DNA of 64,000 nucleotides. Source: Clavibacter capsici (GTDB lineage Bacteria > Actinomycetota > Actinomycetes > Actinomycetales > Microbacteriaceae). The notes under the pieces are model-generated. The model did not search any database. It saw only the letters and a program-made list of their open reading frames with translations, and was not told where the DNA came from. A program made the translations under genes and the position numbers. Location of the stretch: the NCBI RefSeq assembly GCF_001280205.1, contig NZ_CP012573.1, positions 2,666,001 through 2,730,000 on the forward strand. Reading direction: 5' to 3'. Shown in pieces: positions 9,713-16,900 of the stretch (position 1 is its first letter; every line of letters begins with the position of its first letter).

Positions 9713-10087
9713 CTAGCGCGCCTTCTTCTTGCCGGCTACGGTGCGCTTCGGGCCCTTGCGGGTGCGAGCGTTGGTCTTCGTGCGCTGCCCGTGGACAGGG
9801 AGGCCGCGGCGGTGGCGGATGCCCTCGTAGCTGCCGATCTCGACCTTGCGGCGGATGTCGGCGGCCACCTCGCGGCGGAGGTCGCCCTCCACCTTGAAGT
9901 TCCCGTCGATGTAGTCGCGCAGGGCGATGAGCTGGTCGTCGCTCAGGTCCTTGACGCGGATGTTCTTGTCGATGCCGGTGTCCGCGAGGGTCTTGACGCT
10001 CGAGGTGCGGCCGACGCCGTAGATGTACGTGAGTGCGATCTCGACGCGCTTGTCGCGCGGGAGGTCGACGCCTGCTAGACGTGCCAT
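9713..10087 (-). CDS. rpsM: 30S ribosomal protein S13
   Basis: S13 contacts the large subunit (bridge B1) and the P-site tRNA. The 124-residue protein has the signature core ([20 protein letters not shown]) and [18 protein letters not shown] near the basic C-terminus. It lies between rpmJ (154-base gap) and rpsK (45-base gap). Confidence 0.98.
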   Translation of the reverse strand: MARLAGVDLPRDKRVEIALTYIYGVGRTSSVKTLADTGIDKNIRVKDLSDDQLIALRDYIDGNFKVEGDLRREVAADIRRKVEIGSYEGIRHRRGLPVHGQRTKTNARTRKGPKRTVAGKKKAR

Positions 10088-10208
10088 TGAGGCTTCTCCT
10101 GGTGATGAGTGGAGGTCTGCAGCAGCGCCTGTGCATCGGCCTCCGACCGATGGTGTCCCCCGGACCCTCGCGGGTCCCGGCTTCCGGCGTTGCTGTCGTG
10201 CTGAGAGG

Positions 10209-10241
10209 GGTGGTGCTGGTGGTGCTGTGCGGTGGTGCTGA
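10209..10241 (-). other. C/A-rich tract (CAGCACCACC type) between rpmJ and rpsM
   Basis: In the minus-strand transcript this stretch reads as repeated CAGCACCAC units, rich in C and A and nearly free of G. It begins immediately after the rpmJ stop. Similar tracts occur after rplE and after tuf. Unstructured C-rich, G-poor RNA is what Rho factor prefers, so these may be Rho-loading sites. That role is inference. Confidence 0.35.
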
Positions 10242-10355
10242 CTAGCCCTGGCGCTGCTTGTGGCGCGGGTTCTCGCAGATGACCATCACGTTTCCGCTGC
10301 GCCGGATGACCTTGCACTTCTCGCAGATCGGCTTGACGCTCGGGTTGACCTTCAT
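10242..10355 (-). CDS. rpmJ: 50S ribosomal protein L36, zinc-binding form
   Basis: This 37-residue protein is found by direct reading of the strand ([16 protein letters not shown]...HKQRQG). L36 stabilises 23S rRNA near the peptidyl-transferase region. Cys11, Cys14, Cys27 and His32 form the zinc ribbon of the C+ type, so it is the zinc-requiring paralogue. It lies 70 bases downstream of infA and upstream of rpsM, the usual actinobacterial order. Confidence 0.97.
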   Translation of the reverse strand: MKVNPSVKPICEKCKVIRRSGNVMVICENPRHKQRQG

Positions 10356-10425
10356 GACGCTTCCTTATGTGTTCTTCGCTGGCCTCGTACCCCGCGGCTG
10401 CGGGGCCGTTCCTTGTGCAGCAGGC

Positions 10426-10647
10426 CTACTTGTAGCGGTAGACGATCCGGCCGCGCGTGAGGTCGTACGGGCTCAGCTCCACGATCACGCGGTCCTCGGG
10501 GAGGATGCGGATGTAGTGCTGACGCATCTTGCCCGAGATGTGGGCGAGGACCTTGTGCCCGTTGCTCAGCTCAACGCGGAACATCGCGTTCGGCAGAGCT
10601 TCGACAACTCCGCCTTCGATCTCGATGACGCCGTCTTTCTTGGCCAT
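10426..10647 (-). CDS. infA: Translation initiation factor IF-1
   Basis: IF-1 binds the ribosomal A site during initiation and helps IF-2 and IF-3. The 73-residue OB-fold protein ([32 protein letters not shown]) is complete. It opens the alpha-operon transcript infA-rpmJ-rpsM-rpsK-rpoA-rplQ. A promoter lies at 10756-10784, so the leader is about 100 bases long. In many actinobacteria infA follows map directly; here the mannitol block lies between them. Confidence 0.98.
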
Positions 10648-10755
10648 ATACTCACTGTCGCTAGAGGTGGTGTCTGCTGGTCGTGCGGATGCGCATCAGG
10701 TGGAGCGCGCATGGTGCGGACGGCACGCCGGGAGGCGGCCGCGCACCAAGGGTCG

Positions 10756-10784
10756 AGAGTACGGCATCCCCGGGCGTGTCGCAA
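10756..10784 (-). promoter_or_regulatory. Promoter of the infA-rplQ operon
   Basis: On the minus strand, -35 TTGCGA (10779-10784) and -10 TACTCT (10756-10761) are separated by 17 bases. The -10 hexamer is the same as that of rplM. It lies after the mtl terminator and gives infA its own transcript. Confidence 0.65.
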
Positions 10785-10838
10785 TTCTCCCCGCGTGTCG
10801 CGGCGGGATCCGCGGATCCTGCGCTAGCGGAGCGCACG

Positions 10839-10868
10839 ACGGGCCGGGCGGTCGCCCGCCCGGCCCGT
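10839..10868 (-). terminator. Terminator of the mannitol operon
   Basis: A perfect 13-base-pair stem with a TCGC loop (ACGGGCCGGGCGG paired with its complement) begins 19 bases after the mtlD stop. No U-run is present. Confidence 0.7.
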
Positions 10869-10886
10869 GCGCGACGCGCGTCCCGG

Positions 10887-12059
10887 CTACTCGGCGCGGT
10901 GGCGCGGCGCGCTGCGGCGGTCGGCCTGGGCCGCGTCGACCACGGCGACGAGGTCGGCGGTCAGCGGGTGCTGGTCGTCGAGCCCCGTGACGCGGCGGAC
11001 GAGGTCCGCCGGGGTGTCCGTCTGCAGGAGCTCCTGCAGCTCGAGCGCCTGCGGGTCGCCCGCGGGGTCGAAGCGGAGCGCCTGGCCCATGGCGCGCACG
11101 AGGGCGTCGTGCGGCAGGCCGCGCTCGGCGAGCTGCGACGCAGGACCCACGAAGCGCTCCTCGCGGGAGAGCTTGCGCAGCGGCTGGCGTCCGACGCGCT
11201 CGACGGTGTCGGCGAGGGCCGCGTTGGCGAATCGCGCGAGGTTCTTCTCGCGGTACGCCGCCTGCTCGGCCTCGTCGAGCCCGTGCTTCGCGACGAGCAG
11301 CGCACTCGTCTCCTCGAGCACCTGGCGCACCTCGTCGGCGACCTCGGGGATCGCCATGGCGTCCGACTGGCTGACGGCGCCGCGCGCGTAGCCGTGGTAC
11401 GCCACGGTCGCGTGCCCGGTGTTCACCGTGAAGAGCTTCCGCTCGATGTAGGGCGCGAGGTCGTCCACGAACGTGGCACCGGGGATCGCGGGCACGGCAT
11501 CGCCGAAGGGCCCGCGCTCCACGACCCACTCCGAGAAGTCCTCGACGGTCACGTCGAGGCCCGCGGCGGGATCCTGGTTCGGCACGATGCGGTCGACGGC
11601 CGTGTTGGCGAAGACCGCCCGGTCGAGCGCGTCGGCCTCGTCGCCGAGCGCCGTCCGGATCTCGGCGCGCAGGGTGTCGGTCGCGTTGATCGCGTTCTCG
11701 CACGCCATGACCGCGACGGGTCCGAGGTCGGCGGAGCGCGCGCGGAGGCCCGCGGCGATAGCCGGGGCGACGAAGCGGAGGATGTTCGGGCCCACGGCCG
11801 TGGTCACGACGTCGGCGGTCGCGATCTCGCGGATGAGCGCCTCGCCGTCGGCCGCGCTGTCGATCGCGCGGAAGCCCGTGACGGTCCAGTCGCGCGCCTG
11901 CGGCCCGACCTCGGTGACGCGGTAGGACTCGGCGGCGTCGAGGCGCCCGATGAGCTCGGCGTTGACGTCGGCGAACACGACCTCGTAGCCGGCCTCGTGC
12001 AGGATCAGCCCGACGAAGCCGCGGCCGATGTTGCCGGCGCCGAAGTGGACGGCCTTCAC
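10887..12059 (-). CDS. mtlD: Mannitol-1-phosphate 5-dehydrogenase
   Basis: MtlD oxidises mannitol-1-phosphate with NAD+ to fructose-6-phosphate, which feeds glycolysis. The 390-residue protein starts with a Rossmann fold ([20 protein letters not shown]) and carries [12 protein letters not shown] and other MtlD segments. The GTG start overlaps the mtlF stop by 4 bases (GTGA), which implies translational coupling. It is the last gene of the PTS block and is followed by a 13-base-pair terminator. Confidence 0.96.
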   Translation of the reverse strand: MKAVHFGAGNIGRGFVGLILHEAGYEVVFADVNAELIGRLDAAESYRVTEVGPQARDWTVTGFRAIDSAADGEALIREIATADVVTTAVGPNILRFVAPAIAAGLRARSADLGPVAVMACENAINATDTLRAEIRTALGDEADALDRAVFANTAVDRIVPNQDPAAGLDVTVEDFSEWVVERGPFGDAVPAIPGATFVDDLAPYIERKLFTVNTGHATVAYHGYARGAVSQSDAMAIPEVADEVRQVLEETSALLVAKHGLDEAEQAAYREKNLARFANAALADTVERVGRQPLRKLSREERFVGPASQLAERGLPHDALVRAMGQALRFDPAGDPQALELQELLQTDTPADLVRRVTGLDDQHPLTADLVAVVDAAQADRRSAPRHRAE

Positions 12060-12493
12060 GCCTCGTTCACCTCGGCCAGGAGGGCGTAGAGCGCCTCGGC
12101 GTCGGGGGCGTCGAGGAGCTTCCGCACCTCGTCGTCGTCGCTGAAGATGATGGCGATCTTGCTGAGGATGTCGAGGTGCCCGTTGTCCTTGCCGGCGATG
12201 CCGACGACGAAGCGGACCTCGTTGCCCGCCCAGTCGATGGGGGCGTCGTAGCGGACGAACGAGAGGGCGGAGTCGAGGATCGTGTCCTTGCCCTCGTTGG
12301 TGCCGTGCGGGATGGCGAGCAGGTTGCCCATGTAGGTCGAGACGCTCTTCTCGCGCTCGAGCATGTAGCCCTGGTACTCGGGGGTGACGGCGCCCGCGGC
12401 GACGAGGATGCCCGCCGCCTCGGCGATGGCCTCCTCGACGGAGGACGCGGTGCCGCCGACGCGGATCTGGGCGGGTTCGAGGACGTTCGACAT
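12056..12493 (-). CDS. mtlF: Mannitol-specific PTS enzyme IIA
   Basis: EIIA takes phosphate from HPr and passes it to the IIB domain of the mannitol permease. This 145-residue cytosolic protein has the phosphorylated histidine in AIPHGT (His63), as in the mannitol/fructose IIA family. It is a separate polypeptide, as in Gram-positive bacteria, rather than fused to EIICB as in E. coli. A hairpin at 12531-12560 separates it from mtlA, and it overlaps mtlD by 4 bases. Confidence 0.95.
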   Translation of the reverse strand: MSNVLEPAQIRVGGTASSVEEAIAEAAGILVAAGAVTPEYQGYMLEREKSVSTYMGNLLAIPHGTNEGKDTILDSALSFVRYDAPIDWAGNEVRFVVGIAGKDNGHLDILSKIAIIFSDDDEVRKLLDAPDAEALYALLAEVNEA

Positions 12494-12530
12494 GGTGCTC
12501 CTGACGTGGTTCTGCCTGATGCGAGGCTAC

Positions 12531-12560
12531 CGGGGCCCGGTCGGTGACGACCGGGCCCCG
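12531..12560 (-). terminator. Intercistronic hairpin between mtlA and mtlF
   Basis: A perfect 13-base-pair stem (CGGGGCCCGGTCG and its complement) with a GTGA loop lies 45 bases after the mtlA stop. It could partly terminate transcription or protect the mtlA message from 3-prime decay. Confidence 0.6.
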
Positions 12561-12605
12561 GGTCTCGCGCGTGCGGTGGTGCGGGTCCGCCTGCGCGGAC
12601 CGGGA

Positions 12606-14141
12606 TCAGCTGTCCGAGCGCTGCTTCCGGACCAGCTCCACGATCTCGTCGTAGCGCGGCGAGTTCATGAAGTTGTCGACCGAGACGTGCTCGCTCGAGG
12701 GGCTCTTCTGGCGGGCCCGGTCGGTGAGCTCGCGCTGCGTGATCACGAGGTCGGCCGTGCCGTCGAGGGCCGCGATGGCCTTGTTGACGACCGTGACGTC
12801 GGTGAGCCCGGCCTTCTTCATCTTGTTGCGGAGGACCGAGGCCCCCATGGCGGACGAGCCCATGCCGGCGTCGCAGGCGAAGACGATGTCCTGGATGCGG
12901 GTGGCCGTGGCCGTGCCGCCGTCGGTGCCCGTGGCGGTGCCGGCCTGGCCGTCGGCGAGGCCGCCGACCGTGCCCGCGGTGCCGGTCTCGGCGCCGAGGC
13001 CCGAGAGGATCGAGGACTCCTTGCCCTTGTTGGCCTGCGTCGCGGCGACCGCGGCGCCGAAGTCGCCGGAGCCCTTCTTGCCGGTGCGGAGGATGACCGC
13101 GGCGACGACGAAGGTGACGGCCGCGGAGATGATGACCGAGAGGATCACGCCGAGGAAGCTGTTGCGCTCCGTCTGGCCGAGCACGGCGATGATGCTGCCG
13201 GGCGAGGCCGGGCCGCGGAGGCCCGAGCCGAAGGCGACGTTGGTCGCGACGCCCGAGGCGCCACCCGCGATGACCGCGAGGAACAGGAGCGGCTTCGAGA
13301 GCACGTACGGGAAGTAGATCTCGTGGATGCCGCCGACGAACTGGATGAGGATCGCGCCGGGAGCGGTGGAGCGCGCCGCGCCCGCGCCGAAGATCGCGAA
13401 GGCGAGGAGCACGCCGAGGCCGGGGCCGGGGTTCGCCTCGAGCAGGAACAGGATGCTCTTGCCGTTCTCCAGCGCCTCGGTGGTGCCGAGCGGGGTGAGG
13501 ATGCCCTGGTTGATGGCGTTGTTGAGGAACAGGACCTTGGCGGGCTCGATCACGATGCTCGTGATCGGCAGCAGGTTGTTGTTCACCAGGAAGGCGACGC
13601 CCTCGCCGAGGCGGGCCGTGATCCAGCTGATGACGGGCGTGAGGAGGAAGTACGCGCCGATCGCGAAGATCGCGCCGAGGATGCCGGCGGAGAAGTTGTT
13701 GACGAGCATCTCGAAGCCGGGGCGGATCCGGTCGATCCAGAGGCGCTCGATGACCTTCAGCAGGTAGGCCGCGAGCGGGCCCGTGATCATGGCGCCGAGG
13801 AACATCGGGCTGCCGCCGTCGAAGTACGGGTCGCCGACCGTGCCGACGATGACGCCCATGGTCGCGATGCTCGCGACCACGCCGCCGCGCGCGTCGTAGA
13901 CCATGCGGCCTCCGGTGTTCGCGATGAGCAGCGGGAGGAGGAAGTACAGCACGGGCGCGACGAGGCCGGCGAGCTCCTCGTTGGGCAGGTAGCCGTCCGG
14001 GATGAACAGGGCGGTGAGGAGGCCCCAGGCGATGAACGCCGCGATGTTCGGCATGATCATGCCGCTGAGGAACGTGCCGAACTTCTGCACGCCGGTGCGC
14101 ACGGACTGCCCCGTGCTGCGGGTGGGTGACGTCGTCGTCAT
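12606..14141 (-). CDS. mtlA: Mannitol-specific PTS enzyme IICB
   Basis: This is the membrane permease that imports mannitol and phosphorylates it to mannitol-1-phosphate. The first 350 or so residues are the hydrophobic IIC domain (GTFLSGMIMPNIAAFIAWG, several membrane segments, and the GGIHEIYFPYVL signature). A Gly/Ala/Thr-rich linker follows. The C-terminal IIB domain carries the phosphocysteine in IVFACDAGMGSSAMG at about residue 423. The protein has 511 residues and no IIA domain, which is supplied by mtlF. It lies between ptsI and mtlF. Confidence 0.96.
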   Translation of the reverse strand: MTTTSPTRSTGQSVRTGVQKFGTFLSGMIMPNIAAFIAWGLLTALFIPDGYLPNEELAGLVAPVLYFLLPLLIANTGGRMVYDARGGVVASIATMGVIVGTVGDPYFDGGSPMFLGAMITGPLAAYLLKVIERLWIDRIRPGFEMLVNNFSAGILGAIFAIGAYFLLTPVISWITARLGEGVAFLVNNNLLPITSIVIEPAKVLFLNNAINQGILTPLGTTEALENGKSILFLLEANPGPGLGVLLAFAIFGAGAARSTAPGAILIQFVGGIHEIYFPYVLSKPLLFLAVIAGGASGVATNVAFGSGLRGPASPGSIIAVLGQTERNSFLGVILSVIISAAVTFVVAAVILRTGKKGSGDFGAAVAATQANKGKESSILSGLGAETGTAGTVGGLADGQAGTATGTDGGTATATRIQDIVFACDAGMGSSAMGASVLRNKMKKAGLTDVTVVNKAIAALDGTADLVITQRELTDRARQKSPSSEHVSVDNFMNSPRYDEIVELVRKQRSDS

Positions 14142-14168
14142 GGGGGTGGTGCTCCTGTTCGTGGTGGT

Positions 14169-14190
14169 GGCGGGCCTGCTGCGGCCCGCC
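14169..14190 (-). terminator. Hairpin between ptsI and mtlA
   Basis: GGCGGGCC pairs perfectly with GGCCCGCC across a 6-base loop in the 109-base gap between ptsI and mtlA. It may reduce read-through or mark an RNA-processing site. Confidence 0.4.
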
Positions 14191-14210
14191 TGCTGCGGTG
14201 AGGTGGGATG

Positions 14211-14233
14211 TGGTGCGGTGCGGTGCGGTGCGG
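14211..14233. repeat. TGCGG pentanucleotide tandem repeat
   Basis: About four consecutive copies of TGCGG lie in the ptsI-mtlA gap, outside any reading frame. Copy number could vary between strains, which would make it a possible strain marker. Confidence 0.7.
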
Positions 14234-14250
14234 GGAGAGGGCGGTGCGGG

Positions 14251-15921
14251 TCAGACGGTGGCGGGCGCCGACGCCGCGGTGACCGCGGCGCGCGCCTCGA
14301 CGGCGCTGTCGGCGGCGAGGGCGACGGCGGCCAGGGCCTCCGCCTCCTCGCGCGAGTGCAGGGTGAGCTCGGCGCGCACGTCGGCGAGGGCCGCCGGCGA
14401 CATCGAGAGGCTGGTCGCGCCGAGGCCGACGAGCACGACGGCGAGCAGCGGGTCGGCCGCCGCCTCGCCGCAGATCCCGACGGGCTTGCCGAGCGCGCGT
14501 CCCGCGGCGCCGACCTCCTGCACGAGGCGGAGGACGGCGGGGTGCCACGGGTCCTGGAACGCGGCCACGGATCCCAGCAGCCGGTCGGCCGCGAGCGTGT
14601 ACTGCGTGAGGTCGTTGGTGCCGATGCTCGCGAAGTCGGCGACGCTGAGGATCCGGTCGGCGAGGAGCGCGGAGGACGGGACCTCCACCATCACGCCGAC
14701 GGTCCTGAGGCCCAGCTCGCGGCCGAGGGCGGAGAAGTAGCGCGCCTCCTCGACGGTCGAGACCATGGGCGCCATGACCCACAGGTCGGCGTCGGTGGCG
14801 GCGTCGGCCTGCGCGAGCGCGGTGAGCTGGTCGCGGAGGATCTGCTCGTTGGCCCGGAGCGCGCGGAGGCCGCGGAGCCCGAGGGCCGGGTTCTCCTCGT
14901 CGGCGTCGTTGAGGAAGGCGAGCGGCTTGTCCGCGCCGGCGTCGAGCGCGCGGACGACGACCTTCTGGCCGGGGAACGCCCGGAGCAGGCGCGTGTAGTG
15001 CTCCTGCTGCTCGGCGACGGTCGGCGCGCTGGTGGCGTCGAGGAAGAGGAACTCGGTGCGGAAGAGGCCGACGCCCTCGGCGCCCTTGGCGACCGCGTCG
15101 TCGGCGCCGTCGGCGGATCCGAGGTTGGCGAGCAGCGGGATCGCGGTGCCGTCGGAGAGCGCGCCGGGGCCGGTGGGCACGGCCACGCTGTTGCGGCGGG
15201 TCTCGATCTCGGCGCGGGCGGCCTGCTCCTCGGCCTCGCTGGGGGCGACGGTGACGACGCCCGTGAGCGCGTCGACCACGACGGTCTCGCCGTCGGCGAG
15301 GTCCTTCGCCTCCGCGGCGCCGACGACCGCGACGATCGCCTTCTCGCGGGCGAGGATCGCCGTGTGCGAGGTCGGGCCGCCGTCGGTCGTGATGAGCGCG
15401 AGGACCTTGTCGAGGTCGAGCAGCGCGGTGTCGGCGGGCGCGAGGTCGCGCGCGACGAGCACGAACGCGTGGTCGGGATCCGGCACGCCGGGGGCGGCGA
15501 CGCCCTGCAGGTGCGCGACGACGCGCTGCGAGACGTCGTCGAGGTCGGTGGCGCGCTCGCCCATGTAGCCGCCCATGCTGAGGAGCAGGTCGCGGAAGCC
15601 GGCGAAGGCCTCGTGCACGGCGCGCTCGGCGGTGCGACCGGTCGCGAGGCGCGCGGTGATGTCGTCGACGAGGGTCGGGTCCTCGGCCATGAAGGCCTGC
15701 GCCTCGAGCACGTCCTTGGCGGCGCCGCCGGCCTTCTCGCCGCGGATGCGGATGTCGGCGGCGACGGCGGCGAGCGACGCGCTCACGCGGATGCGCTCCT
15801 CGTCGGCGGTCAGGGTGCTCGCGGTGTCGGCGGGCTCGGGCAGCGGGTCGGGCATGCGGACGACGGGGCCGACCGCGGATCCGCGGCCGATGCCGATGCC
15901 GTTCAGGGCGCGGGAGCTCAT
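14251..15921 (-). CDS. ptsI: PTS enzyme I (phosphoenolpyruvate-protein phosphotransferase)
   Basis: Enzyme I starts every PTS phosphate chain by taking phosphate from PEP and passing it to HPr. The 556-residue protein has the phosphorylated histidine in GGPTSHTAIL (His186). The C-terminal PEP-binding barrel shows GVGLFRTEFLFLD, DAGADKP, NPALGLRGLR, IGTNDLTQYTLA and the late Cys of GICGEAAADP. It overlaps ptsH by 4 bases (ATGA). Its position ahead of mtlA ties the general PTS proteins to mannitol uptake. Confidence 0.97.
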   Translation of the reverse strand: MSSRALNGIGIGRGSAVGPVVRMPDPLPEPADTASTLTADEERIRVSASLAAVAADIRIRGEKAGGAAKDVLEAQAFMAEDPTLVDDITARLATGRTAERAVHEAFAGFRDLLLSMGGYMGERATDLDDVSQRVVAHLQGVAAPGVPDPDHAFVLVARDLAPADTALLDLDKVLALITTDGGPTSHTAILAREKAIVAVVGAAEAKDLADGETVVVDALTGVVTVAPSEAEEQAARAEIETRRNSVAVPTGPGALSDGTAIPLLANLGSADGADDAVAKGAEGVGLFRTEFLFLDATSAPTVAEQQEHYTRLLRAFPGQKVVVRALDAGADKPLAFLNDADEENPALGLRGLRALRANEQILRDQLTALAQADAATDADLWVMAPMVSTVEEARYFSALGRELGLRTVGVMVEVPSSALLADRILSVADFASIGTNDLTQYTLAADRLLGSVAAFQDPWHPAVLRLVQEVGAAGRALGKPVGICGEAAADPLLAVVLVGLGATSLSMSPAALADVRAELTLHSREEAEALAAVALAADSAVEARAAVTAASAPATV

Positions 15922-16184
15922 GCGGCGTCCAGGTCGGACTCGAGGAGCGTGGCGAGGTCGGTGACGACCTGCTCGGCGTTCTCGCCCTCGGCGGAGACGA
16001 CGACCTCGTCGCCCGTGTCGACGCCCAGCGAGATCACGCCGAGGATGCTCGCCGCGTTGACGCTGCGGTCGCCCTTGGCGAGCTGCACGGGGATCCCGGC
16101 CTTCGCGGCGGCCTGCGTGAACAGCGAGGCGGGGCGGGCGTGAAGCCCGTGCGACGAGGCGATGGTGACGGTGCGTTCTGCCAT
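15918..16184 (-). CDS. ptsH: PTS phosphocarrier protein HPr
   Basis: HPr shuttles phosphate from enzyme I to EIIA proteins and PRD regulators. The 88-residue protein (MAERTVTIASSHGLHARPAS) has the active-site His15 in HARPAS, and NAASILGVISLG matches the second conserved HPr segment. The start at 16184 is the family start; the longer frames upstream are not supported. Its stop overlaps the ptsI start. Confidence 0.96.
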   Translation of the reverse strand: MAERTVTIASSHGLHARPASLFTQAAAKAGIPVQLAKGDRSVNAASILGVISLGVDTGDEVVVSAEGENAEQVVTDLATLLESDLDAA

Positions 16185-16200
16185 GGTGGCTCCTTCGGTC

Positions 16201-16218
16201 GGCCCCGTCGTCGGGGCC
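16201..16218 (-). terminator. Hairpin between the EIIB-like gene and ptsH
   Basis: GGCCCCG and CGGGGCC form a 7-base-pair stem with a TCGT loop, 17 bases before the ptsH start. It could act as an attenuator or influence ptsH translation. Confidence 0.35.
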
Positions 16219-16262
16219 CTGGTGGGCGGTGCCCGGGTGGGCGGTGCCCGGGTGGGCGGTCG
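16219..16262. repeat. 15-base tandem repeat, about 2.6 copies
   Basis: The unit GGTGGGCGGTGCCCG is repeated in tandem between the EIIB-like gene and ptsH. Each copy contains the near-palindrome GGGCGGTGCCC. It is non-coding and may form alternative hairpins with the neighbouring stem. Confidence 0.7.
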
Positions 16263-16308
16263 TCGTGCGGTGCTGCGGGTCGTGCGGCGTCGGCGCGGGC
16301 GCCGGAGG

Positions 16309-16689
16309 TCAGGCGGTGGGCGGGGATCCCCCGACGGCGCGGGCGTGGAGGCCGGGCGCGAGGCGGAGCGATCGGGCGCCCTGGCGCATGGCGGCGACGG
16401 CCCGGTCGAGCGCGGCGCGCGCGCCCTCGGGTCGCGAGGCGTCGGCGTCGAGGAGGACGGCGGTCGCGCCCTCGTCGGCGGCGGCCTGGCGCACGGCGTC
16501 GAGGCGGTCGGCGAGGTGGGCGCCGAGGAGGACGACGTCCATGCCGGCGGCATCGAGGCGCACCTGGGCCAGGGATCCCGCGACGGCCTCGATCTCGAGC
16601 CCGTCGGCCTCGGCGAGCGCGCGGAGGCGCTGGGCGAGGAAGGTGCTGGATGCGCCGGAGCCGCAGACGACGAGGATCCTCCCGGTCAT
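16309..16689 (-). CDS. Orphan PTS EIIB-like protein (lactose/cellobiose type)
   Basis: The 126-residue protein begins MTGRILVVCGSGASSTFLAQRL. Cys9 in VCGSGASSTF matches the phosphocysteine loop of lactose/cellobiose-family IIB proteins. The start at 16689 is chosen for the AGGAGG six bases upstream; the longer open frame to 16902 has no such site. It is the first gene of the leftward PTS operon, before ptsH, and diverges from the PRD regulator. No matching IIC or cellobiose-type IIA lies nearby, so its partner is elsewhere in the genome or it signals to the regulator. The second possibility is inference. Confidence 0.75.
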   Translation of the reverse strand: MTGRILVVCGSGASSTFLAQRLRALAEADGLEIEAVAGSLAQVRLDAAGMDVVLLGAHLADRLDAVRQAAADEGATAVLLDADASRPEGARAALDRAVAAMRQGARSLRLAPGLHARAVGGSPPTA

Positions 16690-16792
16690 GCTGTGCCTCC
16701 TCGCGTCGTCGCTGGTCGTCCCATCGTGCTCCGGGGTGGGGTGCCGCTGCCAGCAGATCCGCTTCCGCGGGGTAGGAAGACGACGCCCGCAG

Positions 16793-16816
16793 CGGCCCCG
16801 GCGGGCATCGGGGCCG
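16793..16816. promoter_or_regulatory. Inverted repeat in the divergent mtl control region
   Basis: CGGCCCCG and CGGGGCCG form a perfect 8-base inverted repeat around an 8-base centre, midway between the EIIB-like gene and the PRD regulator. It is a candidate operator for the regulator or a leader hairpin. I could not identify convincing -35/-10 pairs in this 211-base gap. Confidence 0.35.
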
Positions 16817-16900
16817 GGCGCGGATGGTTGACTCGTCTCGGAGAGCGGCACGCTCCGTCCGACGCCGGAGGGGACGCGAGCGGCCGCGAGGGAGACGACC

